Below are positions 8,626 to 15,790 of a DNA stretch of 61,623 nt, one piece after another. The notes below the pieces were generated by a model. It was not told the DNA's origin. It made no database searches and worked only from the letters and a program-made list of their open reading frames with translations. Numbering within the stretch: the stretch's first letter is position 1; each line of letters starts with the position of its first letter. The stretch comes from CAZJKE01 sp964546585 (GTDB lineage: Bacteria; Planctomycetota; Phycisphaerae; Phycisphaerales; SM1A02), in contig CAZJKE010000009.1 in NCBI GenBank assembly GCA_964546585.1, forward strand, positions 1-61,623. The letters run 5' to 3'. Made by a program: the position numbers and the translations under genes.

Positions 8626-9969
8626 ATGAGCAGGGACTTGTTGGTAAAGCCATACTCACGCCGGGAGTTTGTCGTCGTTTCAGGCGGCATGTTGCTTGGC
8701 GCAGCGTGCGTCGGGTGTCGTGATGCAGAGACACGCCCGACAGTCAACAGACCGCCACCGGGTGCCAAACCAAGCGTGCCGGAATATCACCAAATGGTGC
8801 GGGCGCGCATCGGCCGCGTTCGAAACAGTGGCCGCGTTGGTATCGGCAGCGATGAGCAGGTGCTCATTGCCGAACCATGGGGGGCAGCCTTTCGGGGCAA
8901 GTGTGTTGCGAAGCGGAGCAAGAATCATTGGGTTGTTACAGATGAAAACGGCGCGCGACACGATCTTGATGGCGATGACCCTGTCGTGTTTCGCGCCGAA
9001 CATAATGAGGTCATCGAGGTACGGTTGTCGGCAACGAAACAGCGCCGTTACGCCGGGACAATTCATCTGCACCCGCGTCCACGTGTTGGCGACGTTTCCT
9101 TTGATGTCGTGTCACATGTCGATATGGAAGCCTATCTCCCCGGGGTGCTCGCCGGCGAACTCTATGCGCACTGGCACCCGGAAACCTTTGCCGCGCAGGC
9201 GGTGGCTGCCCGAAGTTATGCCATGGCCGAGGCGGCGCAGCGCAAGGAAACAAGCCACTACGATCTGACGGATGGACCATCAACACAGGTCTATGTCGGC
9301 GACGTGACACTGAAGGCAGCCCACCGCGCCACGGAGGAGACGCGGGGATTGGTGCTTGCATGGGAGGGCGATGTGGTGCCCGGGTACTACTGCAGCTGCT
9401 GCGGCGGTCTTGCTGCGACCGCGATGGATGCAATTTCTGCTTCTCCAATTCACGACATTCCGCCGCTGCAAGGACATGATGGACACGACGCATGCACCTC
9501 GCTCGACCTTCATCAATGGGTGGTGGAGCGACGGCCACGGACGCTCGCGAGGCGGTTGGAACTGTACGCCCGCGATCGCGGAGACATCGCGTCATTGAGC
9601 AGCGTGCCGTTGCCGCGGAGCATTGAAACGGCAGCGGTCAACCGGCACGGCCGGCCGACCCGATTGGCGATTCGCGGGCGGCGGAACAGGAGTGTGGTGG
9701 TCGGCGCGGACATGTTCATGCGCGCCGCCAACTACGCTACAGGCTCGATCACGGCACCATCTTCGGCAGATCGTGTCCGGTCGTCCCATGTCGGCGCGCA
9801 CCGGGATGGCGCGAACCTGACACTCACCGGGTTTGGGATGGGCCATGGTGTCGGTCTGTGCCAGCGCGGCGCCCAAGTGCTGGCGGGGCGGGGGGAGAAG
9901 TTCGAAACCATCCTGAAGTGGTATTTCCCATCAGTGTTGCTTCAACAGATGCAGGATGTTTCCATATGA
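8626..9969 (+). CDS. SpoIID/LytB domain lipoprotein with Tat-type signal
   Basis: Exported protein of 447 residues. The N-terminus YSRREFVVVSGGMLLGAAC combines a twin-arginine motif with a lipobox, so it is probably a Tat-exported lipoprotein. The SpoIID fold is recognisable from VDMEAYLPGVLAGEL, FAAQAVAARSYAMAEA, YVGDVT, and the C-terminal GFGMGHGVGLCQRGAQVLA with FETILKWYFP. SpoIID proteins are lytic transglycosylases acting on denuded peptidoglycan glycan strands. Outside spore formers, related LytB-domain proteins act in cell-wall remodelling. The first 110 codons of the longer open frame antiparallel to lemA are rejected. Its TGA overlaps the next ATG. Confidence 0.88.
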   Translation: MSRDLLVKPYSRREFVVVSGGMLLGAACVGCRDAETRPTVNRPPPGAKPSVPEYHQMVRARIGRVRNSGRVGIGSDEQVLIAEPWGAAFRGKCVAKRSKNHWVVTDENGARHDLDGDDPVVFRAEHNEVIEVRLSATKQRRYAGTIHLHPRPRVGDVSFDVVSHVDMEAYLPGVLAGELYAHWHPETFAAQAVAARSYAMAEAAQRKETSHYDLTDGPSTQVYVGDVTLKAAHRATEETRGLVLAWEGDVVPGYYCSCCGGLAATAMDAISASPIHDIPPLQGHDGHDACTSLDLHQWVVERRPRTLARRLELYARDRGDIASLSSVPLPRSIETAAVNRHGRPTRLAIRGRRNRSVVVGADMFMRAANYATGSITAPSSADRVRSSHVGAHRDGANLTLTGFGMGHGVGLCQRGAQVLAGRGEKFETILKWYFPSVLLQQMQDVSI

Positions 9970-11156
9970 CAGCCTTGGCGATTGCAGTTGCGTGCGCTAC
10001 TCTTGGACAACAGTGGTATGACACCGCGCCGGTATACAACACAGAGCACTGGGTCATGCGGACGGATCTTGCACCCAACGACGCGGTTGAGGCCGGGCGG
10101 CTGCTTGATGCGGTCTACGAGGCCTATCGGAACGGGCTGTCCATGCTTCCAGGAAAACGAAACGAGCGGATGGAGGCGTGGGTGTTCTTGCGAAAGTCGG
10201 ATTACAACACCACGGTGCAATCGCGAACGCGTGGAGATAGTGGCGTGGTCGAGAATTCGGCGGGCGTGTTCTTCACCGACAGTAGTGGGTTACAGGTAAC
10301 GGCGGTAACGGTTGCCGATGCTTGGAAAAACTTCGAGCGGACGGCGAAGCATGAGGCCTTTCACCAGTTTGCCCATACACGGTTCGTCAACCCGCTCCCG
10401 CAGTGGGTCAACGAGGGTCTTGCGGAGTACTTCGAACACTCTGGTTACATCAATGGCGCCATTGTCCCCGGGCAGGTGGAGGAACGCGACCTCGCCATCC
10501 TTCAACAGGCACTGCAGACGGGCAGGTATGTGCCGTTTCTCCAGATGATGCGGATGTCCAATCAGGAATGGGGGCAGGGACTCAAGGGTCCCGGGTCAAC
10601 CATCCAGTATTTGCAGGCCTGGTCGATGGTGCACTTTCTCATACACGGCGATGATGGAAAGCATGTTGATCAGTTTGATCGTTTCCTGTTACTCATGTCC
10701 GAGGGTATGGACGACGAAGAGGCGTTCGTGAAAGCGTTTGGTACAAACGACCTGCAGTCGTTCGAGCAGGCGTGGGCAAACCATGTGTCGCAGTTGATCC
10801 CCAGTAGCACAATGACTGCGGCGAGGCGGCTTTCCTACATGGCCATGGGCATGCTTGAGTTGAATCGGCGGGGAAGATCAGCGGTGAGTCTTGATGAACT
10901 TCGCGCTGGTCTGCAGACGATCGACTACCGGCCGACGCTTACGCTGCAATATGAGGACGTCTCCTTTGATCCGAGCGACGACACGACATTTGTCATTCCC
11001 GCCGACTCCTTTTCACATGAGCAGCCGGCCTTCGTGGTGAAGCCTGGCCGCCCACTGCCATCCCTCGCCACAGAGGGACTCGAACCGTACAACCTGCGTG
11101 TCCGGTGGACGCAGCACGATGGCGACATTTCCTGGACCATCGATGTGGGTAGATGA
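9966..11156 (+). CDS. DUF1570-like secreted gluzincin protease
   Basis: Protein of 396 residues with a short signal peptide (MTALAIAVACATLGQQ). A peptidase-MA-like metalloprotease core carries the zinc motif HEAFHQFAH and a downstream third-ligand glutamate in WVNEGLAEYFE. The region YLQAWSMVHFLIHGDDGKH...FDRFLLLMSEG...AFVKAFG matches DUF1570 proteins, which are abundant in planctomycetes and uncharacterised. The start is fixed by an ATGA overlap with the SpoIID-like gene, suggesting translational coupling and a shared envelope function. Confidence 0.85.
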   Translation: MTALAIAVACATLGQQWYDTAPVYNTEHWVMRTDLAPNDAVEAGRLLDAVYEAYRNGLSMLPGKRNERMEAWVFLRKSDYNTTVQSRTRGDSGVVENSAGVFFTDSSGLQVTAVTVADAWKNFERTAKHEAFHQFAHTRFVNPLPQWVNEGLAEYFEHSGYINGAIVPGQVEERDLAILQQALQTGRYVPFLQMMRMSNQEWGQGLKGPGSTIQYLQAWSMVHFLIHGDDGKHVDQFDRFLLLMSEGMDDEEAFVKAFGTNDLQSFEQAWANHVSQLIPSSTMTAARRLSYMAMGMLELNRRGRSAVSLDELRAGLQTIDYRPTLTLQYEDVSFDPSDDTTFVIPADSFSHEQPAFVVKPGRPLPSLATEGLEPYNLRVRWTQHDGDISWTIDVGR

Positions 11157-11159
11157 CAA

Positions 11160-11193
11160 CATGGCGGCCGAGCGCGAGGGCTGGGCCGCCATG
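11160..11193. terminator. Bidirectional hairpin terminator between convergent genes
   Basis: A 10-bp perfect stem (CATGGCGGCC / GGCCGCCATG) with a 14-nt loop lies 4 nt after the stop codon of the protease gene and 36 nt from the stop codon of the opposing coiled-coil gene. No T-run follows. Either a Rho-assisted or a bidirectional terminator is possible. Confidence 0.6.
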
Positions 11194-11228
11194 CATGATG
11201 AACACCCTGCATTGGGCAGGGAGTCGTG

Positions 11229-12137
11229 TCAGTTTCCGGTGGAAACTTCGTCGAGCAGAGCGAAAGGCCGTGCGGGGAGATGAGGTGGCGAGTCTTCGGC
11301 TGACGGCCCAGAGAACGGATCGTCGAAGCCCTTGCCGCCCAACTGGTACCGCGCTTCGGTCTCGTAGTCATCGCCGCGACCTGTTTCCGCAAGCGCCGCG
11401 ATCGTACTCTCCTGGACCGTTCGGATCTCCGCCAACCTTGATCGAACCTGATCGAGGTTGCCAACATGTCCGAGGCGATCGAACGAAGCAAGTGTTGCTC
11501 GCTGATCCTCGACCATTTCGATGATTCGTTCGTTGCGTTCGATGGCGTCGATTTCCCTGTCGAGGTGCCAGACCTGGGCCTGGTATTCCTCCCGTTCGTG
11601 TTCGAGTTTCTCAAGCATGGATGCCAGATGGGCGCGTTGTTCGTGAAGGAGTCGCACCTGTTTTCGATCGCTGGCGAGCCGGTCTTCATAACTGGCACGC
11701 ACTGTGCGGATGCGGCGACCTTCTGCGTAGGCGCCGTCAAGGTCGTAGCGAACGCCATCGAACCGGATGGCGACGGCGCGATTTGACTCGGTCGATGCGA
11801 CCAACTGACGAAGTTCCTCAAGATCCTCCGTCGTCAGCGCTACGACGCGAGCGGCGATGTGTTCATCACGCTCGAACTGGGACACCTGTTGGTCGATGCG
11901 AGCGAGTTCACCGCGGATATCCGCGATTCGTGTTGGGTACTGCCTTGCGAGTTCGTCGAGTTGGTGTCGCAGCGCCACCGGATCGTCCACCATGTCTTCG
12001 ACCAGTGTTTGCGCGTTGGTTCGCAATTGCGAGAAGCATGCGGCGACCCGCTGGGGGCCGACGAGAAGCGTAATGCCACCAAGGGCCAGACCGCTGATGA
12101 TCCCCCACCTGACGATGAATCGTGTCGTTTTGCCCAT
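11229..12137 (-). CDS. Membrane-anchored coiled-coil protein of unknown function
   Basis: Protein of 302 residues. A single N-terminal hydrophobic helix (IISGLALGGITLLVG) is followed by a long predicted coiled coil from about residue 40 to 235, rich in heptad-like Leu/Ala/Glu/Arg (QLDELARQYP, EDLEELRQLV, HEQRAHLASMLEKLEHEREEYQ). A glycine/proline-rich, poorly ordered tail ends the protein. No catalytic motif is seen. ATG 12137 is chosen because AGGAGG lies 7 nt upstream. The gene diverges from the sigma factor gene, so a link to envelope stress or to that sigma/kinase pair is possible but only positional. Confidence 0.75.
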   Translation of the reverse strand: MGKTTRFIVRWGIISGLALGGITLLVGPQRVAACFSQLRTNAQTLVEDMVDDPVALRHQLDELARQYPTRIADIRGELARIDQQVSQFERDEHIAARVVALTTEDLEELRQLVASTESNRAVAIRFDGVRYDLDGAYAEGRRIRTVRASYEDRLASDRKQVRLLHEQRAHLASMLEKLEHEREEYQAQVWHLDREIDAIERNERIIEMVEDQRATLASFDRLGHVGNLDQVRSRLAEIRTVQESTIAALAETGRGDDYETEARYQLGGKGFDDPFSGPSAEDSPPHLPARPFALLDEVSTGN

Positions 12138-12280
12138 CGGAGAGCCTCCTTCACTGAACACACGGAATGCGGCACCAACACCTGACGCCGCCACCACCTT
12201 CTTGGGAACCTCTGTGGGGCGATTGTCGCTTTCGCGGGTTTTTTCGCCCCCGGGGGCCCCGCGACGTCCCTGCCAAGATA

Positions 12281-13048
12281 ATGACAGTCACTATTGTGGA
12301 TTCCCAAGAACTGCAGGTGCTGATGAACACCCTCACGACGACATTTGTGCGCAGGCTCCGTGACCGCGATGAGGCGGCCTGGTTTGAACTTTGGGAGGAC
12401 TTTGGGCCCGTCATCCGCTCGCAGGTGCAGCGATGGGGCCGAGGACGAGTCGGCATCGAGACTGCACATGATCTGACCCAGGAAACCCTCGCGGAGTTGG
12501 CCAAGTGCATCGAGCGCTACGACCCCGGCAGAGGCGCTCGGTTCAGCACGTGGTTGCTTGCAATCGCGAAACATGTGCTTGGCGACGAGATGGATCGTCG
12601 AAACGCATCCAAGCGAGGAAGCGGTGTCAAGCCATTGCCGTTGGACGAACAGCGAGATTCAACGCGGGCAGCGCTCGAGGTGGACGAGATCTACGAACAA
12701 CGGGTCTTTCATGCAAAGATCTGCGGCGCTATCCGAAGAACCGAGTCGGAAACGGACTTTCTTCACTTTCAAGTGTGGAGAATGCGGGTTCTGGACGGCA
12801 CGAGCGGCAAGGATGTCGCCTTGGAACTCGGCATCAGCGAGCCGACGGTCAGCAGACACATGGCAAAGGTACGAAACCACCTCAGGCAACGCATCATGGA
12901 AATGGTCGCCCTCTTCAGTTTTACTCCGGAAGAAGAGGACGAGCCGGCAGCGAGCGGTCTCTCCGGTGACGACACGATGTTCGACGAGGCCGTTGCAGAG
13001 ATGTATTTCCAGCAGCAGGAACTGCTGCAGTCGGAGCGTCGCAGATGA
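12281..13048 (+). CDS. ECF-like sigma-70 family RNA polymerase sigma factor
   Basis: Sigma factor of 255 residues. Region 2 is visible as RDRDEAAWFELWEDFGPVI...TAHDLTQETLAELAKCIERYDPGRGARFSTWLLAIAKHVLGDEMDRR. Region 4 is the helix-turn-helix GKDVALELGISEPTVSRHMAKVRNHLR. No region 1.1 or 3 is present. The C-terminal 55 residues are acidic and extend past region 4. The start is uncertain: 12281 and 12323 are both in-frame ATGs. A GATAAT hexamer overlaps the first, which would favour 12323 if it is the -10 element. The gene overlaps the kinase gene by ATGA, typical of planctomycete ECF-kinase pairs in which phosphorylation may control the sigma factor. Confidence 0.88.
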   Translation: MTVTIVDSQELQVLMNTLTTTFVRRLRDRDEAAWFELWEDFGPVIRSQVQRWGRGRVGIETAHDLTQETLAELAKCIERYDPGRGARFSTWLLAIAKHVLGDEMDRRNASKRGSGVKPLPLDEQRDSTRAALEVDEIYEQRVFHAKICGAIRRTESETDFLHFQVWRMRVLDGTSGKDVALELGISEPTVSRHMAKVRNHLRQRIMEMVALFSFTPEEEDEPAASGLSGDDTMFDEAVAEMYFQQQELLQSERRR

Positions 13049-14844
13049 CAACGGCACTCACATGGGTGCTCGTGAGCATCATTTCGGTGGTGGTGGTGAT
13101 ATTTGCGACGGCCTATGTCATCGTGCCGTTGACGGGATCGTTCTTTCGCCTGATCGGTCGGTGCGTCCGATTCCTGGTCCACGAGATACGCGACCTCATA
13201 CGCGCACCGATCCTGCTCATTCGCCTGTGTTTTCTCAGCGTCCAGTGGTTGTTGGTCGTCGTCCTGGGCCGATGGCAAGCAGTGCATCAAGTCGGCAACA
13301 CAATTCGGCAAGGATGTCGACGACTGGGTGAATTGTTCGCCGCCATCGTCGTCGATCACCCGCTTCGCGTGTTGGGCATTGAGCCGGAGACGACCCGCAT
13401 CCCGCCACCACGCGCCGTCAGCCGAACACCTCGGGGTGTCGGAAACCGTTCGAAGTTCCCCGGGTACCACATTGTGGGCACGCTTCCGTCTGGAGGTAGC
13501 GGCGCGACACTGTATGTAGCCGAGCCACTCAAGGGCGATGGCACCGTCGTCATCAAGTCTTTCACACTCGAGACCGGATCCGAACTCCCGCAAATCGTGC
13601 GTGAATCCAGGTCCATGGATGCTGCGCGGAAACTTGGCTTGGTTCTCGAACACCATCTTGATGACCGGCGGTTCTGGTATGTCATGCCCCACCACACCGG
13701 CGACCACTTGGGTGCCGCAGTGGCGCGTCTTCATGCGACGAGTGGTCTGTCAGCCGATGGGCTGAAGACGGTACTGGTGTTGCAGCAATCATTGGTCCAG
13801 ACGTTGCAACGGTATCACCGCGCGGGATTGTGGCACAAGGATGTGAAGCCGGAGAACATCCTCGTCGACGGCGGCGGCGTTCATCTGATCGACATCGGAC
13901 TTGTGACCCCGCTTGCATCCGCAATGACACTGACAACCCACGGGACCGAGTACTTCAGGGATCCAGAACTGGTCAGACAGGCAATGCGCGGCGTCAAGGT
14001 GCACGAAGTCGACGGGACCAAATTCGATGTGTACGGCGCGGGCGCGGTTCTCTTCTTCATGCTGGAGAACACATTTCCGGCGCACGGCGGCCTCAGCAGC
14101 TTCGAGAAAAAAAGCCCGGAAGGCATCCGGTGGATCGTTCGCCGCGCCATGGCCGACTATGCCAGGCGATATGAAAGCGCTGCGGCCATGCTGGTGGATA
14201 TCGAGTTTGTACTTTCATCACCGGACATCACGGCGGTGCGTCCAGCAGATCTACCATCCATGCAGGGACAGGTGCCACCGCATGTTGACACACGTGTTGA
14301 GCCAGTCGCCGCGCCAACCCGCCGCGGACCATCTACAGGCGACGGACCATTTGCGCCGCGCACACCGGTGTTGTCACAACTCGCCGGCGTTGTCGTGCTG
14401 ATTGCAGTCATCATTGTCGGTGTTCAGGTTGTACAGTCCGTCGCACCTGGCCGACCATTGTCCGAAACCACGGCAATGGAAGTAGGGGACATTTCCTCCT
14501 GGCCGCGGCCGACCGGTCCGGTCCTGATGATCAGCGATCGATCGCTTGCGGCGGATGCCGAGATGGCCAAGGTCGCATCTGGCCTTGTTGCTCAGTTGTC
14601 CGCCGCGGGGTGGGGCGTCATGGTCGATTCGGAAAAAGAAGCACGATTCCGAAGTTTGCTGCCAACGGATCTCCGCGGTGTTGCCGAGGGCGGCGATGAA
14701 AAGGTGCGAGCAGAGTTGACCGCTTCGGGCGTGGATGGGCTCCTTCTTCTCACAGCCGCCAAGGATGGTTCGTCTCTCAAGGCAAGCTTTGTTCACGACG
14801 GTGAGATCACGATAACCATCCTGTATCCACCGGTTGTCCACTGA
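13045..14844 (+). CDS. Membrane Ser/Thr protein kinase paired with the sigma factor
   Basis: Protein of 599 residues. Two or three hydrophobic segments lie at the N-terminus (about 5-30 and 52-75). A eukaryotic-type kinase domain follows: glycine-rich loop GTLPSGGSGATLYVA (about 145), probable lysine K171 in VVIKSF, catalytic loop HKDVKPENILV (264-274), and DIG in place of DFG (283-285). A transmembrane helix near 450-475 precedes a C-terminal domain that is probably extracytoplasmic. The kinase motifs look complete, so activity is likely. The DFG-to-DIG change is common in bacterial kinases. Overlap with the sigma gene suggests the kinase senses an envelope signal and acts on transcription; the target is inferred. 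Confidence 0.85.
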   Translation: MTTALTWVLVSIISVVVVIFATAYVIVPLTGSFFRLIGRCVRFLVHEIRDLIRAPILLIRLCFLSVQWLLVVVLGRWQAVHQVGNTIRQGCRRLGELFAAIVVDHPLRVLGIEPETTRIPPPRAVSRTPRGVGNRSKFPGYHIVGTLPSGGSGATLYVAEPLKGDGTVVIKSFTLETGSELPQIVRESRSMDAARKLGLVLEHHLDDRRFWYVMPHHTGDHLGAAVARLHATSGLSADGLKTVLVLQQSLVQTLQRYHRAGLWHKDVKPENILVDGGGVHLIDIGLVTPLASAMTLTTHGTEYFRDPELVRQAMRGVKVHEVDGTKFDVYGAGAVLFFMLENTFPAHGGLSSFEKKSPEGIRWIVRRAMADYARRYESAAAMLVDIEFVLSSPDITAVRPADLPSMQGQVPPHVDTRVEPVAAPTRRGPSTGDGPFAPRTPVLSQLAGVVVLIAVIIVGVQVVQSVAPGRPLSETTAMEVGDISSWPRPTGPVLMISDRSLAADAEMAKVASGLVAQLSAAGWGVMVDSEKEARFRSLLPTDLRGVAEGGDEKVRAELTASGVDGLLLLTAAKDGSSLKASFVHDGEITITILYPPVVH

Positions 14845-14873
14845 AAAACTCTGAGAATCCGGGGTAAGAAAAA

Positions 14874-14900
14874 CGCCTTTACAGCTCTGCAGGGCGGTTT
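14874..14900 (+). terminator. Possible weak terminator after the kinase gene
   Basis: CGCCTT pairs with AGGGCG across an 11-nt loop, followed by a short T-containing tract (GTTTATTAC). It lies 29 nt after the kinase stop and just upstream of the nar operator. The stem is short and includes a G-T pair, so this is tentative. Confidence 0.35.
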
Positions 14901-14910
14901 ATTACATTGT

Positions 14911-14928
14911 TTGTGAAAAATAACACAA
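14911..14928 (+). promoter_or_regulatory. Crp/Fnr-family operator upstream of the nar operon
   Basis: TTGTGAAAAATAACACAA is an inverted repeat (TTGTG-N8-CACAA) that fits the TTGTGA-N6-TCACAA pattern of Crp/HcpR-type regulators with one mismatch. Its centre (14919.5) lies about 35 bp from an AT-rich -10 candidate (TATATA, 14952-14957), close to the class II geometry in which an activator sits near -41.5. This suggests activation under low oxygen or nitrosative signals. No Crp/Fnr gene lies in the window. Confidence 0.6.
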
Positions 14929-14951
14929 GAAAGAAGATAAGAGGACCCGAA

Positions 14952-14957
14952 TATATA
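14952..14957 (+). promoter_or_regulatory. Candidate -10 element of the nar operon
   Basis: TATATA lies inside the alternating AT run 14950-14960. Transcription would begin near 14961-14965, leaving a leader of about 50 nt that carries AGGGAGGT (14995-15002) before ATG 15011. Confidence 0.45.
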
Positions 14958-15010
14958 TATCTTGTTCTAGGCAACACATGCAGATGGGCCCTTTAGGGAG
15001 GTAGCCAAAG

Positions 15011-15790
15011 ATGATCTGTAGCGAAAACACCATTAGAACCAGGCTCGAATCCATGCAACATCCCCGACAGCAGGGAGATGTTGTGACGACGGGATTCGTC
15101 GACACAGTGAAGTGCGACGGTGGCCATGTGCGAGTCGTGCTTGCGGAGCCGGACGGCGAGGCGTTTGAACATGAGGCGCTTGCCGGAGCGATCCGCCGCG
15201 AGTTGACCATGCTCGACGGGGTGGACCAAGTCACGGTGACTTGGCCGCGGCCCGAGGCGACAGGTCAACAGGACGACATTGCCGCCGGCATTCCACTGCC
15301 AGTATTGACAGAAACCGAAACAGCCATGCATGCAGCCGGCATCGCGCCGGAGGCAGGGTATGGCGAGTGCGGTCCAGAGAGACTCCCTTCACCGGAGGCT
15401 GACCTTCCCGACGAGCGTTGGGAAGGTTGGCCACCGGTCTTTCAGTGGGACATCGATCCACACGATTCGACCATCGAGAGCGGCGAGGCCAGCGTACGCA
15501 TCGGTGAGTGGCAATATGAGATCTGGTTCCAGAAACATCCAGAAGCACTGTGGTATGTCGCCATTCAGGCACTGCAAGACGACACGGCAACCGATGGTCC
15601 CCAGAGGCCGCACCCAATGGGACGCAATGTCGTGGTCAATCTCGTCTTCGACTTTCGACGCAACGCCGTGGTGTCGGTGTACGGCACCGCGCGCGACTTC
15701 CGCCCGTTTATCGAAGCTTTCCGGATGGGGTGCGGACTCGAAGAAACATCGCAGGTACACACCGAATCCCAAGAGGAGACAGAGGCATGA
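15011..15790 (+). CDS. MIP18/DUF59-like protein, first gene of the nar operon
   Basis: Protein of 259 residues. The first 75 resemble the MIP18/DUF59 (FeS assembly P) domain: IRTRLESMQHPRQQGDVVTTG, GGHVRVVLAEPDGE, and LTMLDGVDQVTVTW match the alternating helix/strand pattern of that fold. The usual cysteine of the family is not evident. The remaining 180 residues, rich in Trp and acidic residues (WEGWPPVFQWDIDPHDSTIE, WQYEIWFQKHPEALWYVA), are not recognised. AGGGAGGT decides the start. Its last codon overlaps the narG ATG (ATGA). DUF59 proteins assist Fe-S protein maturation, so a role in loading NarGH clusters is plausible but inferred. It could instead be an operon-specific subunit. Confidence 0.6.
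   Translation: MICSENTIRTRLESMQHPRQQGDVVTTGFVDTVKCDGGHVRVVLAEPDGEAFEHEALAGAIRRELTMLDGVDQVTVTWPRPEATGQQDDIAAGIPLPVLTETETAMHAAGIAPEAGYGECGPERLPSPEADLPDERWEGWPPVFQWDIDPHDSTIESGEASVRIGEWQYEIWFQKHPEALWYVAIQALQDDTATDGPQRPHPMGRNVVVNLVFDFRRNAVVSVYGTARDFRPFIEAFRMGCGLEETSQVHTESQEETEA

Noticed and set aside
14962..14976. Second operator TTGTT-N5-CAACA before the nar operon
   Set aside because: Only a 4-bp true inverted repeat (TGTT/AACA) remains on checking; it is too weak and lies at or after the predicted transcription start.
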